DNA of 64,000 nucleotides from Massospora cicadina (lineage: Eukaryota > Entomophthoromycota > Entomophthoromycetes > Entomophthorales > Entomophthoraceae), in assembly GCA_022478985.1 (NCBI GenBank), contig JAKSZP010000161.1, positions 100,434 to 164,433 on the forward strand. The letters run 5' to 3'. Numbering within the stretch: position 1 is the first letter of the stretch; every line of letters begins with the position of its first letter. This document shows, piece after piece, positions 46,211-55,488 of the stretch. Below the pieces are notes generated by a model, which was not told where the DNA came from, did not search any database, and saw nothing but the letters and a program-made list of their open reading frames with translations. The position numbers and the translations under genes are program-made.

Positions 46211-47728
46211 TGTTGGAATTTCAGTATGCCCACAAAACCCAGCTTTGTTAGATTATATATATCTGCTTATCCGCTGTGGTAAGACCCTCTAGTTAATATG
46301 GGAGTTATTTTTATATAACAACTGAGGTTTGATTTCTGCTAGAACAAAACTAATCTGTGAAGATTTAATTCTTCCAGATTACTAGTTTTTCTTTCAAGAA
46401 GGTCACTGACAATGCATTTACATATGATTTGATTATTGATAAAAAAATTTTACTTTAAATATATTAGTTGATCAAAAATGTCACCAATCAACTCAGGGTT
46501 TTATGATTAGTTGCTGAGGCGTTGACAACGCTTCTGGTAGCTACTTATGAGTTAACCTTTTAGGTAATGTGACCTGGTGTTAATGGGTAAAAGGTCTCAT
46601 TACCTAAGCAGGTTGCTGCCTAATATGGGTAATTCATTGAGGTTGATTGAAAATGTTGGTACAAGTTCTTTGATTAAACATAAGTGGCATATTTCTAGTT
46701 GGCAGTGAAGTCCAATTAGTTGAATGAGGAAGATCATCGTTAGATGTGAATCCAGAGGGTTAATCCATTAGCAACAGCTGCCACCTTCTATTGTGGCGCC
46801 AATTTAAAGAGTTGGGCGCGGGATTCCCTATATGCTTCCTTTATTTTTAAGTAAATAAAGCATATCTTAAAAGTCTCATAGAAGGGAGAATACCCCAGTA
46901 GTAGAATATGGACCCTCTACCACTGCCTTCCCAAGTTTGATCCTGGTATGAACATTGGGTAGGTGGAAATTTTGACTGTGTTGGCATTGCGCACCAATTC
47001 CCCAAACTGAGATAGCAAATAGCAAAGGCAGTCCATAGAGTTCCAGGCCTATCATATGCTGCACATGGAGGTTTTTCAGGTTTTATCCTCTTTTACCACT
47101 TTCTTTGCTTCCCTTCATTGGTGTGGTATCATCCCTCAGGTTGGCCCACATCAGATAAAAAATTTAAATTTAAATTTAAATGTCTCATAGATATTTAGCC
47201 TGTTATACAAATATGTATTTATTGCTCTTGGGATTAGAGTTAGAGGATCAGATATTCTTTATATAGATATTGCTTGTCAATTTCTTTGCAGCTCCTGCAT
47301 GAAAAGAGGAAGGGAGAAATTCCCTTGAGAACCACTGAACCAACTGGTAGTAGGTTAAGTTCTCTTGAAAAAAATCAAGGTCCTTTGGACCAGACATTGC
47401 CAACTTTAAGGAAAGAGTTGAAGACATAGGATATATTTTGTTGTCTGGATAGTTTACAGAATCTTCATAGTGGGGTAAATTTTTTTAGCACCTGTTTCAG
47501 GGAGAAACTGAGTAGAAGAGAACATTCAGAAGTAGAGGTTCATCTGGATACTATTTTTCTACTGGTATAATCTACTCACAAATATTATCAAGTTATATCA
47601 GCGGTTGTTAATTGCACATATCAGATACTGTGCTGTAGACTTTAGAGTTACAGGAGTAACTCCAGCTGAAAGGTTACATTTAATGCCATAACAAGGGGTA
47701 GTTGAGTAACAACAGCTCAAAAGTTTTA
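46211..47728 (+). repeat. NA-2 3' LTR carrying SINE-2
   Basis: TGTTGGAATTTC to about AAAGTTTTA. Without SINE-2 and one copy of its duplication it is about 1.2 kb, like the 5' copy. Confidence 0.75.
46883..47181 (+). mobile_element. SINE-2, tRNA-derived retroposon inside the NA-2 LTR
   Basis: 299 bp between 10-bp repeats GTCTCATAGA (46873-46882 and 47182-47191). The 5' LTR of NA-2 shows the site without it (TCTTACAAGTCTAAAAGATAT near 44760). It has an A-box-like TAGTAGAATATGG (46899-46911), a B-box-like AGTTTGATCCT (46934-46944), and a 3' domain from GGTGTGGTAT (47120) to CCCACATC that parallels the SINE-1 3' domain. The tail is (TTTAAA)n. The middle 150 bp is not shared with SINE-1. Confidence 0.82.
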
Positions 47729-47759
47729 AGTATTATGATCTTATATCAAAATATTCAAA

Positions 47760-48591
47760 TTAACTCATGACAGTTGGCACAATCATTATAAGGAACTCAA
47801 ATGCTCTTTTAAGCTGAGTATCCCTTCCATGACACCAGGTAGTGTACTCCACTTTTAGCCCATCATGCTTCTAGGATCTTCATTACTTTCAAATTGGGTG
47901 CCCCATCAAACAGAATGTACCAACATCCACTACCTTCTTGCCCTTCATTGGAGAAAGTGAGAACATGTAAGGAGTTATTAATCTTCCAGTAAAAGGGCAG
48001 TTCTAGGATAAAATATTTGTTGTTCAGGATATTATTGATAAAATGAAACTTAGTGTTTGCAAGCCAGTTTCCAACATGGCACTTTAAGGTTTAGGGTCTT
48101 GGTGGCTACCATTACTAAGTTATCTACCTGGTAGTTATGAGCCTTGCAGCTCTTTTTGTCAGGAAAACGCTTGACATCATTAGTTATCTAGTCAACTAAT
48201 TTTGGACCTTTTGATTAATTTCTGGATATGCGTATAAAAGTTATCTACTGTTGGAATGTTGCTGTGATTTAGGGATAATATTAAAGAGAAGTTTTATCCC
48301 AAGTTATAATACATAGGTGACACCCCCATAGATTAATGGAAGGAGTTATTGTATGAGAAAGGGGCCTAATGGAGGTTGGCTGTCCATGTGTCCCAGGAGG
48401 CGGTAGCATAAAATTAAAGATACAGCACCAAAGTATTGGTAGTACATTTTGGTTGGAAATTAAATTAAGGGTGATAAACCTTTGATATGAAAGGTTCAAT
48501 TTTTAATCTATCACATAAAGCCTCCAAAAATTGCAAGGTAAACTGAGTCTTTTATTGCTTTCACTTTCTGAGGAACACTAAACAAGAAAAT
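47760..48591 (-). pseudogene. RLG-E integrase C-terminus and chromodomain
   Basis: On the minus strand, from 48591 down: LEALCDRLKIEPFISKVYHP in place of the integrase core after its second Asp, then HTITPSINLWG frame-shifted. LVMVATKTLNLKVPCWK (near 48080) is the C-terminal module. Finally VHYLVSWKGYSA (near 47840) marks a chromodomain. It continues the integrase at 54550-54870 across the inserted RLG-G. Stops and frameshifts are frequent. Confidence 0.78.
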
Positions 48592-48595
48592 ATAT

Positions 48596-48943
48596 GTGTC
48601 ATGGTTGGAAAATGACATCATAATTGGGACCAACGTTAAATACAAAGAAGCATGTCAGGAGGCCAAAAAGATGAAGTTGCCAAGCCTCTCTGACCTCAAG
48701 CATACCATAGATCAACACTGGGTTAAGGCGAAGTATTCCCAGGTTGGTCATAAGGATGCAAAAGAAGTTTGGCCCCATATAACAAAAGGTGTGTTAAAAC
48801 GAACTAGCTTGGTGATGAACAAAAATGGTTTGCTTCAGTTTTTAGGTGAACAGGGTCTTGAAACCTGTTTGGTTTTCAAAATTCCAACTCAGATCAGTCA
48901 ATTACCCAAGTTGAGTCAATTACCAAGTACAGTTTATTCCTGA
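48596..48943 (+). CDS. LTR-embedded accessory frame, RLG-G 5' LTR copy
   Basis: 115 codons open within the 5' LTR: SWLENDIIIGTNVKY, then LKHTIDQHWVKAKY, then NKNGLLQFLGEQGLE. The same reading is found in the 3' LTR (53690 onward) and in the solo LTR (21061-21250). In the 3' copy it is preceded by a start codon and 28 codons outside the LTR. The function is unknown. Confidence 0.45.
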   Translation: MSWLENDIIIGTNVKYKEACQEAKKMKLPSLSDLKHTIDQHWVKAKYSQVGHKDAKEVWPHITKGVLKRTSLVMNKNGLLQFLGEQGLETCLVFKIPTQISQLPKLSQLPSTVYS

Positions 48944-49444
48944 TGGAAGCGTGCGCCTATTGGTGCGCCTCAGCTTAGAACCACTTTCTTCATCTGATTG
49001 TTTTCCCAAATTCCCTCAAATTCCTCATGTTGAGACCAATCTCTCATGTTTGTCGACTTCCCTTATAATAAAACTTCACACTTAGTACACCCTTTTATAT
49101 ATGTTATCATGGACAAACCTGTGCGCAAATCCCTTCAAGGAGGTCTCACACAACGCTAACCATTTAAATTTGAAAAAACTGTAAGGCTCTCCTCCCATGC
49201 ACCATTGAGCTGCCCAGGTTCCCTCCAACCTGTGTCGCCTATACCTTCCCACTCTAAGCACCGCGTTGTTCCAGTTTGGGTTTTCCTTTTAATAATAACT
49301 ATCCTTAACTTAAGTTAATATCGCTTAAGAACTCTCTGCTGGGCTTTAATAACTTTGCTACTAACGACTAGTTTTCTGTAGTTGCCCCTGTGCACCATGC
49401 ACTACCAAGCTGAAAACAGGAGAGTTATAGACACTCTCCTTACA
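48597..49444 (+). repeat. RLG-G 5' LTR
   Basis: 848 bp. Predicted RNA start GTTTGTCGACT at 49048-49058; the 3' LTR has the better preserved GTTAGTCGACT at 54150-54160, about 31 bp after an AT-rich TTAAATTAAT box. Confidence 0.93.
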
Positions 49445-49446
49445 TT

Positions 49447-49457
49447 AGTCAACTAAC
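49447..49457 (+). other. Self-priming-type primer-binding site of RLG-G
   Basis: AGTCAACTAAC, two bases after the LTR. Its complement GTTAGTTGACT matches 10/11 with the 3' LTR start at 54150 and 9/11 with the 5' LTR at 49048. No TGG-type site is present. Confidence 0.6.
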
Positions 49458-49459
49458 CT

Positions 49460-50130
49460 TTTTCTTTTATGTGCATGAACTTTTTCTGTGTGGGTCTACT
49501 ACAAAGCACAAATGGTTTGCGCCAGCTGTTGGCCTCAGTTGCAATAGGTCTAACCAATGTTTTCTTTTTTCCTAAAGGTTGGAGCATCTTAATATTAATT
49601 TTGCTACCTCCAACTAGAAATTACCCTCCCCTCTTGCTTGTACCTAGTGGAAAAAGATGCTTCATGATCTGGAAGTCAAGACTCACTGACTTTCCGCCAA
49701 AAATAATATTGATCTAAATTATGTGGTTTACTTTGGCACCATGTTTGGATGGTTCCAGCAGAATCCTCGAAGGTGGGCATGGGGGTGATGGCCTTGGATA
49801 ACATCAGACAACCCATTGCTGTAAAGGAATTAGGGTCATTCATGACTAAAAATGAATTTTATAATGGAAATACCATATATACCTCCAAACCATATTTTTT
49901 CTCTTATGGCTCAGATATGGAAATTACTCATGTGTATCAAATTATCCCAGAGAACCCCCGCTTGACTTCTACAATGATCCACAGCATTCAGGAGGTTGAA
50001 AAGAAACTACGTTTACAATATGAAAATGGTTATGGAACTGCAGAAGATATGGTGGGATATGTGGCCTCAGTAGCAAGAGTAGCCAACTATTCCTCTCCAT
50101 TTTATGAAAAAAACAGGGATACATGTTAAT
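49460..50130 (+). pseudogene. RLG-G gag-like region
   Basis: The frame 49749-50129 (126 codons) reads MGVMALDNIRQPIAVKEL and SIQEVEKKLRLQYENGYG, helical and charged. It lies where Gag belongs but shows no zinc knuckle, and no capsid family is recognisable. The frame before it (49469-49717) is hydrophobic and probably not real. Confidence 0.45.
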
Positions 50131-50620
50131 GCCAGATGAAGAGTTTGGTGGTGCAGTGCTGGCGTTTTATGCTTTAAATAAAGATCATTTGGGTTATTTT
50201 CTACTGAGTGCTACCCTTTTATCACCTTTAGGGAAAATCAGCACTTCTACTTTGGCGGATACTGGAGCCTCTGAAAATTTTATGGACCAGAACCTAGCTG
50301 ACTACCTTGAACTGAGTTACGTTCCAGGTGTTATGGTCAGAGGTGGGGCTTCCTAAGGTATTCCCACGCTGAAAATCCTGGGGTTAGTGGACTATCAAGT
50401 TGGCACATATTATTTATCTGACCACTTCCAATCTATCTAAAAACCTATTGTACCCCATGATTTTGGATGTAGAGTGGTGGCGAAAGTTTGATGTCAGGAC
50501 TAACTTGAAAGAAGATACCCTATACCTAACTTTTAAGAATGGTCACAAGTTGGTTGTTCCTTTAGATGAAGTCAACTTTCAGGGCGTTTTGCCCCACTAG
50601 CCCAATGTTCACCTTCTCAG
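50123..50620 (+). pseudogene. RLG-G aspartic protease
   Basis: TSTLADTGASENFMDQNLA carries an intact catalytic DTG (frame 50123-50356). A stop then interrupts, and the frame 50400-50600 continues with MILDVEWWRKFDV, the retropepsin C-terminal motif, and YLTFKNGHKL. Confidence 0.82.
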
Positions 50621-50820
50621 TATTTCCCCATTATTGAAGCCCTCTGTGACGGTTCCCCTACCTTCATGTTTGGAGGGGTTGGAATCTTCTTTTGATGCGG
50701 CTTCAGCTAATGCACTACCATATCATTCAGAGTTTGATTGAGAGTTCAAGATCACTGCAGATCTGTTGCGTATATCTTCCCCCATTTACCCATTGACTGT
50801 CCGAGAAGAAGAGGCCTTAG

Positions 50821-52020
50821 ATGTGTGTTAATGAGCACTTAGCCAAGGGTGCTATTTTTCAGCGAACCTCCCCTGTGTGTTCCCCACTTCTCTTTGTTGA
50901 GAAGGCCAATGGTACCTTACAACCATGCGTAGACTATGGGAATCTCAACAACGTCACTGTACCAGATCTCAGTCCCATCCCTTTGGATTCTCAGATTGCG
51001 CGCTATGTGGAGAAGGCTAATATCTTTTCCAAACTAAATTGTCTCAATGCTTTCAAGTAGATTTGGATTAAGAAGGGACAGGAGTGGTTAACCGCATTCC
51101 ATACCAGAAAAGGGATTTTCCATTTTTGGGTCATGACCTTTAGGCTTAATAATGCCCCTGTTATCTTTCAACGCCGCATTGATGCAGCGTCGGGGGACCT
51201 GTTAGGGGTATGCGCAGTCGCCTACATGGATGATATCTGGGTGTTTTCCCCTGATCAGGAGTCCCATGAAGTTCACCTTCAGCAAGTGGTGGATAGGCTA
51301 GAGGCAGCCAGTCTTACGCTGAAGCTTAGCAAGTGTGAATTTTTCGAGTCCCAGGTCACCTTTCAGGGCAACGTCGTGTTTGACCAAGGACACATGATAG
51401 CTACAGGTAAGGGGAAGGCAATTCGTGAGTGGCCTACCCCAACTTCAATCAAGGAATTGAGGAGCTTTTTGGGGAAATTTACGTTTCCCAAGAAGTTCAC
51501 ACCCAACCTATCTGAGGTGGCGGCCCCCTTGGATAAGGAAAGTGGTGCAAAAGTGCTATAGTGGTCCCCAGTTTTGGAGGATGCGTTTCAGGAAGTAAAG
51601 TTCACCCTGTTGTCCACTTTAATCCTTCGCCATGAAGATCCTGATTAGGAGTTCATTGTGTCTAATGATGCCTCCAGCTTCAACATAGTGGATGCCTTAT
51701 TACAAGTAGAAAAAGATGTAATAGAGCATTTGGTGGGATGTTTTTCTAGGAAGATGTCTCTACCAGAGTTAGACTACGCTGTATATGACAAAGAGTTATT
51801 GGAAGTGGTGGAGGCGTTGACTTATTGGCGTCATCACCTGCATAGCTCTTCCCAACCTTTCCACATACATAAAGATCACCATGCCTTGCTGTACTACTGC
51901 GCACCTCATGTATTAACCCCATGGCAGACCCGTTGGAATGAGACCCTTGCCCAAATTCAATTTTCTCATGAGTTCACCAGGGCAAGGAGAATAGGTTAGC
52001 GGATGCTTTGAGCCGCAATC
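50821..52020 (+). pseudogene. RLG-G reverse transcriptase and RNase H, one frame with three stops
   Basis: A single frame of 393 codons covers RT and RNase H: SPLLFVEKANGTLQPCVDYG, FSKLNCLNAF, AYMDDIWVFS (catalytic Asp pair intact), ATGKGKAIREWPTPTS, then RNase H IVSNDASSFNIVDALL and DYAVYDKELLEVVEAL. The only in-frame breaks before the end are TAG codons at 51058, 51559 and 51646; the first and last fall where related copies have Gln. It is the best preserved pol segment in the window. Confidence 0.9.
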
Positions 52021-52329
52021 CTGCATTAGCTCCCAATCCAAAGGAGGTAGAGGTTCATAAAACCCAATTGATGATTCTGACGGATAAGATTGTGTCTCCA
52101 TTCCCTCTTCCATGGCCAACAGGCTAGCGCTTGCATCTTTGAAAAATGTGGAGGAATATAGTATGTTCAGAAATGTAGTCTGTTCTCAGCCGTTATCAGC
52201 CAAATATACTATGGTACTTGCTAAGAGCGCATTGAATCAGGAGGATATAACCAGGGGTTATCATGTGAAGGATGAGATGGTGTGGTTTTTGGGGATCCTA
52301 TGGGTTCATGCTCGACCACTTCGCCTGGA

Positions 52330-53320
52330 AACCATCTAGGACCATCATGATGAAATCACCGTTAGTCATCCTGGGAAAGCAAAGACCTTGGAGTTAATTC
52401 GACGCACCTACAATTGGAAAGGCTTACCTGCTCAGGTGGGACAGTATTGTAAAGAGTGCCTGATCTGCAATCAAATGAAACCAAATCGTCAATCTTTAGC
52501 AGGGTTGTTGGTACCAGTTCAAAAGGCTGAAGGGCCCTAAACTTCCCTATTGGTGGATTTCATTATGGAATTACCTGTTTCTGATGGTTATGATGCATGG
52601 TGGTGGTGGGGGACCATTTTACAAATTTTGCCCACTTTAAACCTTGCAGAACAACAATAACTGCGGCTGAGATGGCTAGGCTCTTCGTCACTCATGTGTT
52701 TGCGCTTCTTGGGGTCCCCCAAGAAATTATCAGTGATTGGGGACCATAGTTTACTTCCGTCTTTTGGGATGAGTTGTGTAAGACTCTTCAGATTTGTTAC
52801 TGCCGTTCAACTGCCTATCACCCATAATCAGATGGGCAGATTGAACGAGTGAATCAGTGCTTAGAACAGTTTCTGCGGTGTTACACTTCCATGGATAAAT
52901 CAGATTGGTTTCCTCACCTTCCTATGGCCCAGTTTAGATACAATAACACTGTGCATTCTTCGATCAGTTGTTCCCCATTTTTTGCCAACCATGGTTTTAA
53001 ACCCGCATTAAACATGGGTCCCAGCTGTGGATCTAAAGTTGAAGCAGTGGTGGACTAAGCCAAGACTATCAATAAAGTACACCAAAGGGTTTCTAGTTTG
53101 TAGGCGGCAATGCATGTGTATAAGGAGAATGCTGATGGTAAGCGACGAGTGGGTCCAGCGTACAAAGAAGGGGATCTCATGATGCTTGATGCTCATAACA
53201 TCCCTATAAAGAAGCCATGCAAAAAGCTGGGACCAAAGAGGATTGGCCCTTACCGCGTAGTTAGAAAGGTGGGCCACGCCTCATACCAGTTGGATCTTCC
53301 CTCTTCGTTTTGAATCTTTT
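52330..53320 (+). pseudogene. RLG-G integrase
   Basis: A zinc-binding HHCC module is readable at 52340-52480 (HHDEITVSHPG, then YCKECLICNQ). The core begins VDFIMELPVSDGYD (52553) and then shifts frame near 52595. IISDWGP carries the second Asp (52727) and QIERVNQCLEQFL the Glu (52840-52880). The C-terminal module is at 53110-53313 (AYKEGDLMMLDAHNI, IGPYRVVRKVGHASYQLDLP). The breaks are point stops plus one frameshift. Confidence 0.88.
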
Positions 53321-53409
53321 CTGTCTTTCATGAGAGCAAATCGACATTGTCTGAGGGCCCCCCACCAGAGACTTCTGAGTATTATCTCATGGATGGGGTG
53401 CCATAGTGG

Positions 53410-53607
53410 GAAATGGAGGAAATATTAGTCTCCTGCAGAGTAAAAAGAAGACTTGCTTACCAGGTATCTTGGAATGAATTTGACGCAGTGGAAAACAGTT
53501 GGGTACCAGTGCATGACTGCTCACATGCTCTTGACCTGATTGACGTTTTCCACAAACATTTTCCCCAGGATGGTGGATCTCATTCAAAGCAAACATTGCC
53601 ACAATGA
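53410..53607 (+). CDS. RLG-G chromodomain
   Basis: The open frame 53413-53607 reads EEILVSCRVKRRLAYQVSW, then NEFDAVENSWVPVHDC, then a closing helix LDLIDVFHKHF. This is a complete chromodomain fold pattern (three strands with aromatic positions, then a helix) at the usual place after integrase. In chromoviruses it binds modified histones and guides insertion. Confidence 0.82.
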   Translation, partial: EMEEILVSCRVKRRLAYQVSWNEFDAVENSWVPVHDCSHALDLIDVFHKHFPQDGGSHSKQTLPQ

Positions 53608-53870
53608 AGTTGGCCACAGCTCATAAGAACTTTTTCCCGGAACAAGCCCCTGGAGGGGGTAAAGCCCCAAAAGGAGGAGAGGGTAATGTCATGGTTAAAA
53701 GTGACATCATAATTGGGACCAACGTTAAAGACAAAGCAAAATGTCAGGAGGCTAAGAAGGTAAAGTTTGCAGGCCTCCCTGACCTCAAGCATACCATGTA
53801 TCAACGCAGGCCTAAGGTGAAGTATGCTCATGTTGTCCTAAGGATGCAAGAGAAGTTTGGCCCTGTATAA
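53604..53870 (+). CDS. LTR-spanning accessory frame, RLG-G copy
   Basis: ATG at 53604, overlapping the chromodomain stop (ATGA arrangement, 53604-53607) in another frame. It begins MKLATAHKNFFPEQ, then encodes GGGKAPKGGEGNV over the PPT, enters the LTR at 53687 and runs to TAA at 53868-53870 (88 codons). The AHKN motif and the glycine-rich PPT segment parallel the family-A frame (MAIKLPKAHKN, GGALPLGKGKGNV), although the two LTR families share no obvious DNA similarity. Function unknown. Confidence 0.5.
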   Translation: MKLATAHKNFFPEQAPGGGKAPKGGEGNVMVKSDIIIGTNVKDKAKCQEAKKVKFAGLPDLKHTMYQRRPKVKYAHVVLRMQEKFGPV

Positions 53871-54544
53871 CAGCAGGTGCGTTAAAACAAACTAGCTTTG
53901 AAATGAACAAAAATGGTTTGCTTCAGTTTTTAGGTGAACAGGGTCTTGAAACCTGTTTGGTTCTTAAAATTTCCATCCTGGGTCAGATGATACTACAATC
54001 AATTACCTAAGTATGGTCAATTACAAAGTGCACTTTATTGCCCAGTGAAAGCATGAGCCTATTGGTGCGCCTCAGCTTAGACCCACTTTCTTCATTTGAT
54101 TGTTTTCCTGAATTTCCTTAAATTAATCATGTTGAGACCAATCTCTCCTGTTAGTCGACTTTTCTTATAATTAAACCCCTCTTTTAGTATACCCTTTTAT
54201 ATATGTTATCATGGACAAACCTGTGCGCAAATCCCTTTAAGGAGGTCTCACACAACGCTAACCATTTAAGTTTGACAACTGTAAGGCTTTCCTCCCATGC
54301 ACCATTGGGCTACCCAGGTTCCCTTCTACCTGTGTCACCTATACCTTCCCACTCTAAGCACCGCTTTGTTCCAGTTTGGGTTTTCCCTTTAATGATAACT
54401 ATACTCAACTTAAGTTATTTTAGCTTAAGCACTCTTTGCTGAGCTTTAATAACTTTACTACTAACGACTAGTTTTCTGGCGTTGGCCCTGTGCACCATGC
54501 ACTACCACGCTGGTAACAGGAGAGTTATAGACACTCTTCTTACA
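53687..54544 (+). repeat. RLG-G 3' LTR
   Basis: 858 bp, TGTCATGG to CTTACA, collinear with 48597-49444. Confidence 0.93.
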
Positions 54545-54549
54545 ACATG

Positions 54550-55488
54550 TGCTAAAACAACCGTGCCATGTCCTTGGCTGTAGTTGTCTTCAGGAAAAGA
54601 TGAAGATGGTGTATCTTGTAAAGCAATCTACAATCATCATTATTGTATCATATCCACAAGATTTTGGCAAACTCACAATATATCCACCAAAAAAGAAAAT
54701 TCATGGCCCACCTGCTTGTTAAAGGGGGTGGTGAAGACCATTTCATCCAGTTTTATCTGATTTGGATTTGGCACGGATGAAGAATTGTTCAATCCATGCT
54801 GAACCTCTTTTGTGATTCCATACCAATTGTAACCACATTTGATTAAGTTAATGTATTTTTTACCTTAGGGTGCCTCATGGTGGGGATTACAATGTTCCCA
54901 TATACACATGAGTTCATGGCAGAGATAATCCATCTTTTGGTGAAAAAATAGATTGACTTATCCTTTTAGGTATACTAGAAAGAAATGGCTTTACTAGCAT
55001 CAATCTTATTAAAAGATCAAGACCTTTAGGGTCTAAAAACTGGGATGTCATGACAGCATCAAGGAGAAAATTATTAAATGCAGAGGATTCAGGGGCTGTG
55101 TCAGAAGGAATCACTTCATTAAAATGTTTAGAAGAGATGACGGGGAGTACTGGGATTTGGGGTCACAGGGTTTATAAAAGCTTTGAGATGGGGGTAGCAA
55201 CCATGATAATGGCTGAAGGTGGAGGAGGAATGATCTGTTTGTGAATTACTGTGACTAATTCAGAGTCTGTATTCAGGGTGGAACTATTATGGAGATTATG
55301 GCTTAAGATGTCAGGTAAAATATGGGTAGCACCAATGACAAACTTTTATATTGTTTAATTCTTAAAAAGATTGCAATGTGTCCTGGTTTATCTGTGTGCC
55401 AACTTTTGGAGTCTGCAATAGTAATCATTTTGATTTATGCTCCATGTGCACAACCAAAGTATTTTTAGCGCCCTGTAATAGATAATTC
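54550..55488 (-). pseudogene. RLG-E RNase H end, linker and integrase start
   Basis: On the minus strand from 55488: NYLLQGAKNTLVVH (RNase H), FVIGATHILPDILSHNLH (end of RNase H), a linker with FSPKDGLSLP, the integrase zinc-binding part (KYINLIKCGYNWYGITKEVQ near 54860-54800), then the core start LPKSCGYDTIMMIVDCFTRY near 54640. It stops at 54550, where RLG-G inserted, and continues at 48591. It resembles RLG-A and RLG-B more than RLG-C or RLG-D. Confidence 0.78.

Larger units (their letters stand above)
48597..54544 (+). mobile_element. RLG-G, self-priming-type chromovirus inserted in RLG-E
   Basis: LTRs 48597-49444 (848 bp) and 53687-54544 (858 bp), TGTCATGG to CTTACA. Flanking 5-mers ATATG (48592-48596) and ACATG (54545-54549) form a duplication with one transition. 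PPT AAAAGGAGGAGAGGG precedes the 3' LTR. Order: gag-like region, protease, RT-RNase H, integrase, chromodomain, accessory frame. It interrupts the minus-strand integrase of RLG-E, so it is younger than RLG-E. Confidence 0.93.

Noticed and set aside
48281..48499. Open minus frame presented as a possible small gene
   Set aside because: It is a piece of the RLG-E integrase, collinear with the domains on either side.
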